DNA of 64,000 bases from Actinoplanes sp. DH11 (GCF_020873875.1 NZ_JAHWGU010000013.1:178992-242991); one strand, 5' to 3'; counted from the stretch's first letter, positions 1-9,073 are shown. Numbers and translations: made by a program. The notes: generated by a model not told the origin, from the letters alone.

Positions 1-356
1 GGTCGGCGGCGGGTGCCTCGGCCTCCTGGCTGACCGCGGCGTTGCGCGGCATCCTGCACGACGCCGGGGTGCCGGCCGCCGAGGTGCCCCGGCTGGCCCG
101 GATGATCTGCGCGTTCCTGCTCGGGCACACCACCGGCGAGGTGACCGGCGGGCTGCCGGCGGCCGAGCACGACGAGCACGACGAGCACGACGAGCACGAC
201 GAGCACGACGAGCACGACGAGAACGGCCAGGCGGACGTCGAGTTCGACGCCGACCTGGCCGATTTGATCACGCTGGTGGAGGTCAGATCCGGCGGCGGAT
301 CAGGAACGCCATCCCGGCCAGACCCACCAGGATCACCAGCAGAACCGCCCCGTTGA
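1..356 (+). CDS. TetR-family regulator, C-terminal part (5' end outside window)
   Basis: The reading frame is open from the left edge, with no start codon needed inside the window, and ends at TGA 354-356. The visible residues (around ILHDAGVPAAEVPRLARM and AFLLGHTTGE) look like the ligand-binding C-terminal half of a TetR/AcrR repressor; the DNA-binding half would lie upstream. The odd part is a run of six Glu-His-Asp triplets followed by an acidic tail. The 3' end overlaps the convergent gene on the other strand by about 74 bases. The family call rests on the C-terminal half only, so it is moderate. Confidence 0.5.
   Translation, partial: SAAGASASWLTAALRGILHDAGVPAAEVPRLARMICAFLLGHTTGEVTGGLPAAEHDEHDEHDEHDEHDEHDENGQADVEFDADLADLITLVEVRSGGGSGTPSRPDPPGSPAEPPR
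165..218 (+). repeat. 9-bp tandem repeat (GAGCACGAC x6) encoding Glu-His-Asp triplets
   Basis: Six perfect copies of a 9-base unit lie in frame inside the TetR-like C-terminus. They give a His/Asp/Glu-rich loop that could bind divalent metals or simply vary in length by slippage. The repeat is seen directly; the function is not known. Confidence 0.9.
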
Positions 357-930
357 GCAGGAACAGCCGGCGGACCTCGCCGAACACCTCGGACATGCTC
401 TCCACCGGGTTGACCTCGCTGGCGCCCAGGTCCTCGCCGATGCCCCCGCCGATGCCGCCGTGCACCACGTCGGGCTTCGCCTCGAGCGGCGCACCGGACA
501 GGCGCAGCGACTCGGACATGGAGAGCCGGCCGTAGAACCAGCCCGCGGTCTTCTTGCCGGACGGCTGCTTGGCCGGGCGGTAGGCCCGGGGACCGCCCGC
601 GGCGAGCGGGTAGAGGTCGTAGACCAGGCTCGGCGCGTCCTTGACCAGAACGGTCACGGTGTACTTGTCACCGAGCTTGCCGGATTTCGGTGCCGAGGTC
701 TGCGGCCGGGCCGAGGCCAGCCAGTCGACCTCGATGAACAGTTTCTCGAAGAGCCGCGGCTCGTCGGTCTGCCGGACCACGATGGGCTTCTCGATGCCCT
801 TGCCCTTGATCTCCAGAGCACTCGGCTTGTTGTCCTTCGGCGCGGCGTGAGCCGCGGGGGTGACAGCGAACGTCAGTGCGCCGGCCACCGCCATCGCCAC
901 TACCGCCGACACCAACCTGGTGAGCACCAT
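283..930 (-). CDS. Secreted, C-terminally membrane-anchored hypothetical protein
   Basis: A protein of 215 residues. The ATG at 930 is chosen because GGGGAGG lies just upstream and because a clean signal peptide follows (basic MVLTRL, a hydrophobic stretch, then PAAHAA as a probable cleavage site). The mature part is mostly beta-like and polar. The C-terminus has one hydrophobic segment (LFLLNGAVLLVILVGLAGM) followed by RRRI, a typical stop-transfer anchor. The protein therefore probably faces the outside of the cell, held by its tail. There is no LPXTG sortase motif. I do not recognise the family. An in-frame extension upstream of 930 is open but has no signal-peptide logic. Confidence 0.7.
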   Translation of the reverse strand: MVLTRLVSAVVAMAVAGALTFAVTPAAHAAPKDNKPSALEIKGKGIEKPIVVRQTDEPRLFEKLFIEVDWLASARPQTSAPKSGKLGDKYTVTVLVKDAPSLVYDLYPLAAGGPRAYRPAKQPSGKKTAGWFYGRLSMSESLRLSGAPLEAKPDVVHGGIGGGIGEDLGASEVNPVESMSEVFGEVRRLFLLNGAVLLVILVGLAGMAFLIRRRI

Positions 931-1170
931 CCGACCTCCCCGCCCGTGGATGGACATGAACCAGTAACCCGCTGTCGCACCGATGGCACCGGCACGGCGG
1001 CCCAGACCTACAGCCTTCCCGGACACCGGCCCGGCCGCATCTTGAGGCAGGGTGAATTGGAGCCATGTGGGTACGGCTGACTCAGTGACGTGACCGTTGA
1101 TCAGCGGCCGAACAGTACCAAGCCCACGCGAACGGTGGGGGTGGTGGCCACCCTGGCAGCGGAGAGCATC

Positions 1171-1216
1171 ACCGCATGCGGCGAACGGTGCTGGCGCGCC
1201 GCCCGCCGCATGCGGT
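1171..1216. other. Stem-loop downstream of gltX
   Basis: Perfect 13-bp inverted arms (ACCGCATGCGGCG at 1171-1183 and its complement at 1204-1216) enclose a 20-nt loop. It lies just past the gltX stop and may act as a transcription terminator or barrier, but no U-tract follows on the gltX side. The rest of the 931-1223 gap shows no gene. Confidence 0.55.
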
Positions 1217-1223
1217 AAAAGCG

Positions 1224-2633
1224 TCAGAGACGCCCGCGAGCAGCGGTAAGACGCGCCAGCGTGCGCTCCCGGCCGAGCACCTCGAGCGACTCGAAGAGAG
1301 GCAGGCCGATGGTCCGGCCGGTCGCGGCGACCCGGATCGGTGCCTGAGTCTTGCCCAATTTGAGACCTCGGGCCTCGCCGACCTGCTCCAGCGCGGCCTT
1401 GAGCGACTCGGCCGACCAGTCGGTCAGTGCGCCGAAGGCGGTCACCGTCGCGTCCAGGATGTCCGCCGCGCCCTCCTTCATCGCCTTCGCCCAGGACGCC
1501 TCGTCGTGGACGGGTTCGTCCAGGAAGAGGAAGTCGACGTAGTCGACGATCTCGGAGAGGACCGCGATCCGGGTCTGCGCGAGCGGGGCGATCCCCGCGA
1601 ACACCTGGATGTCGAACGCGTCCGGCGACCACGGCGGCGCGGCGATCGTGTCGGTGCCGGTCAGCCACGGTGCGCAGACCTGGGTGAACTCGTCCGGCGT
1701 CAGCGCGCGGATGTACTCCCCGTTGAAGGCGCGCAGCTTTTTGATGTCGAAGAAGGCCGGGGCGTGGCTCACGTCCTCGATCCGGTACTCCTCCTCGACC
1801 ACCGACCACGGGACGATCTCCCGGTCGCCGGTGGGTGCCCAGCCGAGCAGCATCAGGTAGTTGCGCATCGCGGCGGCAAGGTAGCCCTCGTCCCGGTACG
1901 ACTCCAGCGCGACCTTGTCCCGCCGCTTCGACAGCTTCTGCCGCTTCTCGTTGACGATCACCGGAACGTGACCCCAGATCGGCGGCGTGGCGCCCAGCGC
2001 CTCCCAGAGCATCTGCTGCTTCGGCGTGTTGGGCAGGTGCTCCTCGGCCCGGAACACGTGCGTGATGCCCATGCTCATGTCGTCGACCACGTTGGCCAGT
2101 AGGAAGACCGCCGAGCCGTCGCTGCGGGCGATGACGAAGTCCTCGATCAGCTTGTTCTCGAAGGTCGGCTTGCCGCGGACCAGGTCGACGACCACGGTCT
2201 CGCCCTCGTCCGGCGTGCGGAACCGCAGCGCGCGGCCCTCGCCGGGTCCGAGCGCCCGGTCCCGGCAGAAGCCGTCGTAGCCGGTGTGCGTGTTACCGGT
2301 CCGGGCGACGACGTCCTCACGCTTGCAGTCGCAGTAGTAGGCCTTGGCCTCGCCGTAGAGCCGGGTCGCCGCGGCGGTGTGGTCGGCCGCGTAGGACGAC
2401 TGGTAGTAGGGGCCCTCGTACGTCCCGCGCTCGATGCCGATCCAGTCCAGTGCCGAGATGATGCCCTCGGTCCACTCGGGCCGGTTGCGGGCCGCGTCGG
2501 TGTCCTCGATCCGGAGCACGAAGACGCCGTCGTGCTGCTTGGCGTAGATCCAGTTCTGGAGCGCCGAGCGGGCACCGCCGACGTGGAACATGCCTGTGGG
2601 AGAGGGGGCGAAACGTACGCGAACAGTCACCAC
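1224..2633 (-). CDS. gltX: Glutamyl-tRNA synthetase
   Basis: Charges tRNA-Glu with glutamate in the cytoplasm; about 469 residues, the usual length. The N-terminus RVRFAPSPTG followed by HVGG is the class I HIGH signature, and KLSKR near residue 234 is the KMSKS loop. A CxC...C pattern (YYCDCKRED) in the acceptor-binding insertion matches bacterial GluRS. The start is GTG at 2633 (or the adjacent GTG at 2630); no ATG fits. It stands alone here, downstream of the chemotaxis-receptor gene on the same strand with a gap of about 100 bases. Confidence 0.96.
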   Translation of the reverse strand: MVTVRVRFAPSPTGMFHVGGARSALQNWIYAKQHDGVFVLRIEDTDAARNRPEWTEGIISALDWIGIERGTYEGPYYQSSYAADHTAAATRLYGEAKAYYCDCKREDVVARTGNTHTGYDGFCRDRALGPGEGRALRFRTPDEGETVVVDLVRGKPTFENKLIEDFVIARSDGSAVFLLANVVDDMSMGITHVFRAEEHLPNTPKQQMLWEALGATPPIWGHVPVIVNEKRQKLSKRRDKVALESYRDEGYLAAAMRNYLMLLGWAPTGDREIVPWSVVEEEYRIEDVSHAPAFFDIKKLRAFNGEYIRALTPDEFTQVCAPWLTGTDTIAAPPWSPDAFDIQVFAGIAPLAQTRIAVLSEIVDYVDFLFLDEPVHDEASWAKAMKEGAADILDATVTAFGALTDWSAESLKAALEQVGEARGLKLGKTQAPIRVAATGRTIGLPLFESLEVLGRERTLARLTAARGRL

Positions 2634-2732
2634 CCCAGCCTACCGAGACCTGCGATCGCCGTGCCGACCCAGTCCGGGCTGCACCCGGAACGGTGTCACC
2701 ACCGGGCCCGGGCCACCCCGGCGCCCGCCCCC

Positions 2733-4853
2733 TCAGACGGTGAACCGCCCGACCAGCCCGGTCAGGCGCTGCGCCGTGGCCGTCAGCTCGTCCGCGGCCC
2801 GGTGCGCCTCGGCGACCGAGCGGCGGGTGCCCTCCATGGCACCGCTGACGGTTCCGATGCCCTCCGCGATGTCCCGGCTCCCGTGCGCCGCCTCGGAGAT
2901 GTTTCGGGCCATCTCGGCGGTCGTGGCGGCCTGTTCCTCGACGGCCGCGGCGATCGCCGTCTGGAAGTCGTTGACCTGGGCGATCCGGGACGAGATCGCG
3001 TCGATGGCGGTGACCGCGCGGGCGGTGTCCGCCTCGATCGCGGCGACCCGGGCGGTGACGTCCTCGGTGGCCCGGGCGGTCTCCTGGGCGAGTTCCTTGA
3101 CCTCGCCGGCGACGACCGCGAAGCCCTTGCCGGTCTCGCCGGCCCGGGCCGCCTCGATCGTCGCGTTCAGGGCGAGCAGGTTGGTCTGCTCGGCGATGTT
3201 GGCGATCAGCTTGACCACCTCGGCGATCGCCGAGGTGGAGGCGCGCAGCTCGGTGATCACGCCGGCCGCCGCGGCGGTCAGGCCGACACCGTCCCGGCCG
3301 GCCTGCGCGGCCTCCTGGGCGTTGTGCGAGATCTCGGTGATCGAGGCGCCCATCTGCTCGGCGCCGGCGGCCACCGTCTGCACCACGTGCGACACCGTGT
3401 CGGCCGAGACGCTCACCGTGCCGGCCCGGTCGGCGGCCGTGTCGGAGGCGCTGGAGAGTTCACCACCTGTCGCCGCGACCCGCCGGGCGGTGCCGGCGAC
3501 CTCGTCGGACACCCCGGTCACCTCGAGGATCACCGATCGCAGCTCGGTGGCCGCGGTGTTCAGCGCGGTCGCCGCCTCGCCGATCTCGTCGTGGCCCCGG
3601 TCCTCGGCCGAGACGGTCAGATCCCGGGAGGCCAGCCTGGTCAGTGCGCCGGTGACCCGGCCCAGCCGGCGGGAGAGCCGGGCCGCCTGGTACCACGCGA
3701 CCACCGCACCGACCAGCGCCAGCAGGACGGCGGCGATCACGAACGCGGTGAGCATGGTGCTGCGCCCGTCCCGGACGGCTTCGACGGTGCGCTCGGCGTC
3801 CGCGTCGTACCCGCCGACCGCGACCGCCCACTGGTACGGCCCGTAGTAGGCCACCGTCGTGGTGGTGGGGCCGGCCTGCGCCCCGGCCGAGCCGGGCAGC
3901 TGATATCTGGTCCGCCAGGTGGCGCCGTCCTCGAGCTGCGGCGCCTGGGTGACGATCTCCTCGACGTACCGGGTGCCGGCGGCGTCGGTGGCTTCCAGGC
4001 CGTTGGTCCCGGCAGCGCCGGACAGGCTGGAGGCGATCACCCGGCCCCGGTCGGCCGGCAGGGTGCTGTAGACGCTCACCCAGCCGTTCTGCCCGACCTG
4101 CTGACCGGAGATGGCCGACACCAGGTTCTTCAGCGCCTCGGCCTGCGGGACGCCGACGAAGTACGCGCCGATCACGTCGCCGTCGGCGTCCTTCACCGGG
4201 TCGTACGCGGTGATGTACCAGGTGTCGACCACCTGCGCCACACCTCGGTACGACTTTCCGGCCTTGATCGCGGCCGCCACCGCGTTGGGCTTGCCGTCCG
4301 CGCCGACCGCCGGGATGTACGTGCCGATCGCCCGGGTGCCGGCCTTGCTGCGCACCGTGGTGGCGACCCGCAGCAGGTCCCCGGCGGCGTTCATCCGCTG
4401 GAACAGGGTGATCTCGCCGCCGACCAGGTCCTTCGTGTCGTCGACGAGCGGCGTGGACCGGTCCGGGTCGGTGTTCTGCCCGAGCCAGGTGCCGGCGACG
4501 GTCACCCGGGGCAGCGTCACCCGGGTCTTCTCCTGGTTGACCTGGTTCGTCGCGGTCCAGGTGGCGGTGCGCTTCGCCAGGCGTACGCCGCCGCGCTGCT
4601 CGAGAAGACCGGAGGCGCTGTTCATGCCGACGTCGACGCCGTTCTGCACCTCGTCACCGACGGTCTGCACCAGCGTGGTGACGGCCGAGGCGGTGCGGTC
4701 CAGTTCGGCCTGGTTCTGCTGGAGCACCTCGCGCTGGGTGCTGTCCGCGAACCTGGCGCTCTGCCAGGCGCCGACCAGCACCAGGACCAGCGCGGTGACG
4801 AGGACGCTGCCCAGACCGAGGATGAGCAGCTGATGAAGGATGCGAAGCCGCAT
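2733..4853 (-). CDS. Methyl-accepting chemotaxis protein (Cache-HAMP-MCP)
   Basis: A transmembrane chemoreceptor of 706 residues. A first membrane segment lies at about 10-32 (LLILGLGSVLVTALVLVLVG). An extracellular sensor of about 330 residues follows, resembling a Cache-type fold (repeated GxYxxGxxQ-like motifs). A second membrane segment lies at about 365-388, then a HAMP linker, then a cytoplasmic signalling coiled coil. The hairpin tip EQTNLLALNATIEAARAGE and the GFAVVAGEVKELA stretch (about 550-588) are diagnostic. There is no C-terminal NWETF-type CheR tether. No che genes are in the window, so it is an orphan receptor locus. Chemotaxis receptors fit an actinobacterium with motile spores, as Actinoplanes has. 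The ligand is unknown. Confidence 0.95.
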   Translation of the reverse strand: MRLRILHQLLILGLGSVLVTALVLVLVGAWQSARFADSTQREVLQQNQAELDRTASAVTTLVQTVGDEVQNGVDVGMNSASGLLEQRGGVRLAKRTATWTATNQVNQEKTRVTLPRVTVAGTWLGQNTDPDRSTPLVDDTKDLVGGEITLFQRMNAAGDLLRVATTVRSKAGTRAIGTYIPAVGADGKPNAVAAAIKAGKSYRGVAQVVDTWYITAYDPVKDADGDVIGAYFVGVPQAEALKNLVSAISGQQVGQNGWVSVYSTLPADRGRVIASSLSGAAGTNGLEATDAAGTRYVEEIVTQAPQLEDGATWRTRYQLPGSAGAQAGPTTTTVAYYGPYQWAVAVGGYDADAERTVEAVRDGRSTMLTAFVIAAVLLALVGAVVAWYQAARLSRRLGRVTGALTRLASRDLTVSAEDRGHDEIGEAATALNTAATELRSVILEVTGVSDEVAGTARRVAATGGELSSASDTAADRAGTVSVSADTVSHVVQTVAAGAEQMGASITEISHNAQEAAQAGRDGVGLTAAAAGVITELRASTSAIAEVVKLIANIAEQTNLLALNATIEAARAGETGKGFAVVAGEVKELAQETARATEDVTARVAAIEADTARAVTAIDAISSRIAQVNDFQTAIAAAVEEQAATTAEMARNISEAAHGSRDIAEGIGTVSGAMEGTRRSVAEAHRAADELTATAQRLTGLVGRFTV

Positions 4854-4885
4854 ATCTCCCAGATCGGCACGACTTGCCGAGATGC

Positions 4886-4922
4886 TGAGGCGGCCCGCCG
4901 CATCGCGCGACGGGCCGCCTCA
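4886..4922 (-). terminator. Probable terminator after aceE
   Basis: A GC-rich hairpin with 12-bp arms (TGAGGCGGCCCG and its complement) lies between the aceE stop at 4940 and the chemoreceptor start at 4853, both on the minus strand. No U-run follows, as is common in high-GC actinobacteria. Confidence 0.55.
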
Positions 4923-4939
4923 TCGGCTGCTTCAGCGGA

Positions 4940-7678
4940 TCAGCTGTCGCCGCCGGTCTCGCCCACGGGCGCGGCGTTGACGTCGTCGATCGCGTACTTC
5001 CGGGCCGCCTCGGCGGGCACGTGCTTCGCCACCTTGCCGCGCAGCGCGAGCTCGCGCAGCGTCGCCACGGTGACCGACTCGCCGTCCACGTGGAAGTGGC
5101 GGCGCAGCGCGTGCCGGGTGTCGCTCATGCCGAAGCCGTCGGTGCCGAGCGAGGTGTACCCGTTCGGTACCCACCGGCTGATCAGGTCGGGCACCGCGCG
5201 CATCCAGTCGCTGACCGCGACCGACGGGCCCTCGGTGTTCTCCAGCTTCTGCTGGATGTACGGCTTGCGGGGCTCGTCGCCCGCGTGCAGCAGGTTGTGC
5301 TCCTCCGCCTCGATGGCGTCGCGGCGCAGCTCGGTCCAGGAGGTGACCGACCAGACGTCGGCGCTCACGCCCCAGTCCTGGGCGAGCAGTTCCTGTGCCT
5401 TGAGCGCCCAGCGCATGCCGGTGCCGGAGGCGAGCAGCTGCGCCTTCGGGCCGTCCGTCGCCTGGCCCTCGCTGAACCGGTAGATGCCCTTGAGCAGGCC
5501 CTCGACGTCCACGTTCGCCGGCTCGGCGGGCTGGATGGCCGGCTCGTTGTAGATGGTGAGGTAGTAGAAGATGTTCTCCTGCTTCTCGCCGTACATCCGG
5601 TGCAGGCCGTTCTCGACGATGTGCGCGATCTCGAACGCGAACGCCGGGTCGTACGCCACCACGGCCGGGTTGGTCGCCGCGATCAGCAGCGAGTGCCCGT
5701 CCTCGTGCTGCAGGCCCTCACCGTTGAGCGTGGTCCGCCCCGCGGTGGCACCCAGCAGGAAGCCGCGGGTCATCTGGTCGGCGGCCGCCCAGAGCTCGTC
5801 GGCGGTGCGCTGGAAGCCGAACATCGAGTAGAAGATGTACAGCGGGATCATCGGCTCGTCGTGCGTCGCGTACGACGTGCCGGCGGCGATGAAGCTCGCG
5901 GTCGATCCGGCCTCGTTGATGCCCTCGTGCAGGATCTGGCCGTTCGTCGCCTCCTTGTAGGACAGGAACAGCTCCCGGTCCACGGAGGTGTAGGTCTGGC
6001 CGTGCGGCGAGTAGATCTTCTTGGTCGGGAAGAGCGAGTCCATGCCGAAGGTGCGGGCCTCGTCCGGGATGATCGGCACCCACCGGGCGCCGAACTCCTT
6101 GTCCTTCATGAGGTCCTTGAGCAGCCGGACGAACGCCATCGTGGTGGCGACCTTCTGCTTGCCGCTGCCCCGCTTGATGTCGCCGAACACCTTGGAGTCC
6201 GGGATCGCCAGCGACTTCGCCTTGGTCCGCCGGCTCGGGATCGAGCCGCCCAGGTCACGCCGGCGCTGCATCATGTACTGGTACTCGTCGGACTTCTCGC
6301 CCGGGTGGTAGTACGGCGGGAGGTACGGGTTCTCCTCGAGCTGCTTGTCGCTGATGTCGAGGTAGAGCCGGTCGCGGAAACCCTTGAGGTCGTCGAGGGT
6401 CAGCTTCTTCATCTGGTGCGTGGCGTTGCGGGCCTCGAAGTGCGAGCCGAGCGTCCAGCCCTTGATGGTCTTGGCGAGGATCACCGTCGGCTGCCCGGTG
6501 TGCTCGCTGGCCGCCTTGTACGCCGCGTAGAGCTTGCGGTAGTCGTGACCGCCGCGCTTGAGGTTCCACACCTCGTCGTCGGTCATGTTCTCGACCAGCT
6601 TGCGGGTCCGCGGGTCACGGCCGAAGAAGTGCTCGCGGACGTACGCCCCGGACTCGCCCTTGTAGGTCTGGTAGTCGCCGTCGGGCGTCGCGTTCATCAG
6701 GTTGACCAGCGCGCCGTCGGTGTCGGCGGCGAGCAGCGAGTCCCACTCGCGACCCCAGACGACCTTGATGACGTTCCAGCCGGCGCCCCGGAAGAACGCC
6801 TCCAGCTCCTGGATGACCTTGCCGTTGCCGCGGACCGGGCCGTCGAGACGCTGCAGGTTGCAGTTGATCACGAAGGTGAGGTTGTCCAGCTCCTCGCGGG
6901 CGGCCAGGCCGATCGCGCCGAGCGACTCGACCTCGTCCATCTCGCCGTCGCCGAGGAACGCCCAGACGTGCTGCTGGCTGGTGTCCTTGATGCCGCGGTT
7001 GTGCAGGTACCGGTTGTAGCGCGCCTGGTAGATCGCGTTCAGCGGGCCGAGGCCCATGCTGACCGTCGGGAATTCCCAGAAGTTCGGCATCAGGCGCGGG
7101 TGCGGGTACGACGGCAGGCCGCCACCCGGGTGCGACAGCTCCTGCCGGAAACCGTCGAGCTGGTCGGTGCTGAGCCGGCCCTCGAGGTAGGCCCGCGCGT
7201 ACATGCCGGGGGAGGCGTGCCCCTGGAAGAAGATGTGGTCGCCGCCGCCCGGGTGGTCCTTGCCCCGGAAGAAGTGGTTCATGCCGACCTCGTAGAGGCT
7301 GGCGGACGACGCGTAGGTGGAGATGTGGCCGCCGACGCCGATCTCGGGGCGCTGCGCGCGGTGCACCAGCATCGCGGCGTTCCACCGGATGTAGGCCCGG
7401 ATCCGGCGCTCGACGAACTCGTCACCGGGGAACCAGGGCTCGCGCTCCGGCGGAATGGTGTTGATGTAGTCGGTGGACGTCAGTGGCGGAACGCCGACCT
7501 GTCGCTCCCGGGCCTTCTCCAGGAGGCGCAACATCACATAACGGGCTCTCTTGGCGCCGCGTTCGTCGATGACTCCGTTGAGCGACTCGACCCACTCGTT
7601 GGTTTCCTCGGGGTCGATGTCGGGAAGCTGGCTCGGCAGGCCATCGCTGATCACCGGGCGCTTGCGCTCCGTGGCCAC
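4940..7678 (-). CDS. aceE: Pyruvate dehydrogenase E1 component, homodimeric type
   Basis: Decarboxylates pyruvate with thiamine diphosphate and passes the acetyl group to lipoyl-E2, linking glycolysis to the TCA cycle. It has 912 residues, normal for AceE. The TPP-binding signature is visible as GDGEMDE (about 245) followed by NCNLQRLDGPVRGNGK (about 270). Sequence such as HPGGGDHIFFQGHASPGMYARA is strongly conserved in the family. The frame stays open far upstream, but the GTG at 7678 is chosen because AAGAGGA precedes it and the sequence MATERKRPVISDGLPSQLPD is typical of actinobacterial AceE. A TetR gene is divergent. The DUF3052 and ahpE genes nearby reproduce the order known in Mycobacterium. 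Confidence 0.97.
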   Translation of the reverse strand: MATERKRPVISDGLPSQLPDIDPEETNEWVESLNGVIDERGAKRARYVMLRLLEKARERQVGVPPLTSTDYINTIPPEREPWFPGDEFVERRIRAYIRWNAAMLVHRAQRPEIGVGGHISTYASSASLYEVGMNHFFRGKDHPGGGDHIFFQGHASPGMYARAYLEGRLSTDQLDGFRQELSHPGGGLPSYPHPRLMPNFWEFPTVSMGLGPLNAIYQARYNRYLHNRGIKDTSQQHVWAFLGDGEMDEVESLGAIGLAAREELDNLTFVINCNLQRLDGPVRGNGKVIQELEAFFRGAGWNVIKVVWGREWDSLLAADTDGALVNLMNATPDGDYQTYKGESGAYVREHFFGRDPRTRKLVENMTDDEVWNLKRGGHDYRKLYAAYKAASEHTGQPTVILAKTIKGWTLGSHFEARNATHQMKKLTLDDLKGFRDRLYLDISDKQLEENPYLPPYYHPGEKSDEYQYMMQRRRDLGGSIPSRRTKAKSLAIPDSKVFGDIKRGSGKQKVATTMAFVRLLKDLMKDKEFGARWVPIIPDEARTFGMDSLFPTKKIYSPHGQTYTSVDRELFLSYKEATNGQILHEGINEAGSTASFIAAGTSYATHDEPMIPLYIFYSMFGFQRTADELWAAADQMTRGFLLGATAGRTTLNGEGLQHEDGHSLLIAATNPAVVAYDPAFAFEIAHIVENGLHRMYGEKQENIFYYLTIYNEPAIQPAEPANVDVEGLLKGIYRFSEGQATDGPKAQLLASGTGMRWALKAQELLAQDWGVSADVWSVTSWTELRRDAIEAEEHNLLHAGDEPRKPYIQQKLENTEGPSVAVSDWMRAVPDLISRWVPNGYTSLGTDGFGMSDTRHALRRHFHVDGESVTVATLRELALRGKVAKHVPAEAARKYAIDDVNAAPVGETGGDS

Positions 7679-7813
7679 AGGCAATCCTCTTGGTTGAGTG
7701 TCGGTAAACCCGGGCGACCTAGGTGGCGAATCGCTCGGACAGGACCTCCATCCTGCCCCCTTTCGGTGGGCGTCGTCACGTCTACCCGAGGTGTCAGCGA
7801 CGCTCGACACATG

Positions 7814-7825
7814 TACTGACCAGTA
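7814..7825. promoter_or_regulatory. Palindrome in the aceE / TetR divergent region
   Basis: TACTG-AC-CAGTA is a 12-bp inverted repeat about 136 bases upstream of the aceE start and 82 bases before the TetR start. Its position suggests a TetR-type operator shared by both genes. This is inference from symmetry and location. Confidence 0.4.
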
Positions 7826-7906
7826 ACTTTCGGCCGGTTCCCGCCGCCACCTGGACACTTCTCGCCATACTTGAGCAGGCGTTCCAGAATCGATAGGGTG
7901 CCCGGC

Positions 7907-8509
7907 GTGGCGCGTACCCGGGAATTCGATGTCGGCGAGGCCGTGACGCGCGCCACCCATCTGTTCTGGCACCAGGGGTACGAAGCGACCTCGATGCGCG
8001 AGCTCGCCGAGCGACTCGGGGTCGGCCAGGGTTCGCTCTACGCCGCGTTCGGCAGCAAGGACGGCCTCTACCGGGCCGCGCTGGAGCACTACCGGGACAC
8101 CGTGGCCGCCGTGCCGGCTCACGCTGCCGGCAGCGGCGGCAGTGACGGCGGCGGCGACGTGCGTGCGATGGTCCGGGCCGTGCTGCTGGACCGGGTCCGG
8201 GTCGCCGCCGAGGGCGGGCAGGGCTGCCTGCTCGTCGACGCCGCGGCCGAGCGGCTGCCCGGTGACCCCGCCACCGGCGCGCTCGTCCGGGACGCGACGG
8301 CGGCGATCCGGGAGGCGCTCACCCGGATCCTGACCGCCGCCGCCCGGCGCGGCGAGATCCCGGCGGGACGCGACCCGGCCGCGCTCGCCGGCTTCCTCGT
8401 CACGTTCCTCAACGGACTGCTGATCTCCAGCAAGGTGACGCCGGACCCCGAAGCACTGGCCGCCGACATCGAGGTCGCGCTGGCGGTCCTGAGTCACCCC
8501 GGCCCCTGA
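7907..8509 (+). CDS. TetR/AcrR-family transcriptional regulator
   Basis: About 200 residues, the normal TetR size. The N-terminal helix-turn-helix is clear: EAVTRATHLFWHQGYEATSM, then RELAERLGVGQGSLYAAFGSK. The C-terminal ligand domain has a conserved GCLLVDAAAER stretch seen in many TetR_C regulators of the AefR/YcdC kind. The GTG at 7907 is taken as start because it places the first helix at the usual distance; a GTG at 7898 is possible. It is divergent from aceE and may regulate itself or aceE through the palindrome between them. The ligand is unknown. Confidence 0.85.
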   Translation: MARTREFDVGEAVTRATHLFWHQGYEATSMRELAERLGVGQGSLYAAFGSKDGLYRAALEHYRDTVAAVPAHAAGSGGSDGGGDVRAMVRAVLLDRVRVAAEGGQGCLLVDAAAERLPGDPATGALVRDATAAIREALTRILTAAARRGEIPAGRDPAALAGFLVTFLNGLLISSKVTPDPEALAADIEVALAVLSHPGP

Positions 8510-8569
8510 GCCGCCGCCCACGTCCGGCCCGCCTGCGGTGGGGTGGGATCAGCCGGCCAGAAACGAGGA

Positions 8570-8974
8570 TCAGCCGGCCAGGAACGAGAACCGGACCTGA
8601 CGGATCGGGTTGTCGCCGTTCGGGTCGACCAGGCAGATCGACTGCCAGGTGCCGAGGGCGATCTTCCCGCCGATCACCGGCAGGGTGGCGTAGGGCGGGA
8701 TCCAGGCCGGCAGCACATGGTCGCGGCCGTGTCCCCGCGAGCCGTGCCGGTGCTGCCACTTGTCCTCCGCCGGCAACAGGTCGTCGATCGCGGTGAGCAG
8801 GTCGTCGTCCGAGCCGGCCCCGGTCTCGATGATCGCCACGCCGGCGGTGGCGTGCGGCACGAAGACGTGCAGCAGGCCGTCCTGCTCGGAGGCGACGAAC
8901 CGCTCGGCCTCCCGGGTGATGTCGTGCACCACGGGATGGCTGCCGGTCCGTACGGTGATCAATTCGGTACGCAT
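8570..8974 (-). CDS. YjbQ / UPF0047 family protein
   Basis: A cytoplasmic protein of 134 residues covering the whole YjbQ domain. Conserved blocks are HVFVPHATAGVAIIE, the DDLL helix, HGRDHVLP and the glycine-rich GTWQSICLVD strand. Members are annotated as secondary thiamine-phosphate synthase-like; the true cellular role remains unsettled. The ATG at 8974 has no Shine-Dalgarno. It is preceded by an AT-rich CTATATACATAG, which holds a plausible -10 box so close to the ATG that a leaderless transcript is possible. Confidence 0.88.
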   Translation of the reverse strand: MRTELITVRTGSHPVVHDITREAERFVASEQDGLLHVFVPHATAGVAIIETGAGSDDDLLTAIDDLLPAEDKWQHRHGSRGHGRDHVLPAWIPPYATLPVIGGKIALGTWQSICLVDPNGDNPIRQVRFSFLAG

Positions 8975-8977
8975 GGT

Positions 8978-9073
8978 CTATGTATATAGATCCAGCAGCA
9001 GGAAGAGCCCGGCGGTACCGGCCAGCCAGCACAGGCAGACCACCAGCCGGCCGGCCGCGTACCTGAAGATCAT
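8978..9073 (-). CDS. Small single-span membrane peptide (31 aa), uncertain
   Basis: The ATG at 9073 opens a 31-residue frame that is almost entirely one hydrophobic helix (RLVVCLCWLAGTAGLFLLLDL) after a short basic head, ending 3 bases before the YjbQ start. The spacing suggests a two-gene unit. The ribosome site (AGGA) is too close to the ATG, so translation is doubtful. No family is recognised. Confidence 0.3.
   Translation of the reverse strand: MIFRYAAGRLVVCLCWLAGTAGLFLLLDLYT

Noticed and set aside
283..1809. 508-residue minus-strand frame extending upstream of 930
   Set aside because: The extension overlaps gltX and has no coding character; the signal peptide and ribosome site fix the start at 930.
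2286..5483. 1,065-codon open frame on the plus strand
   Set aside because: It is antisense to gltX and the chemoreceptor gene, has no family resemblance, and arises from high GC at third positions of the real genes.
5021..7819. 932-codon open frame opposite aceE
   Set aside because: Composition is Val/Arg/Gly/Leu-rich without motifs; the minus-strand frame is unmistakable AceE.
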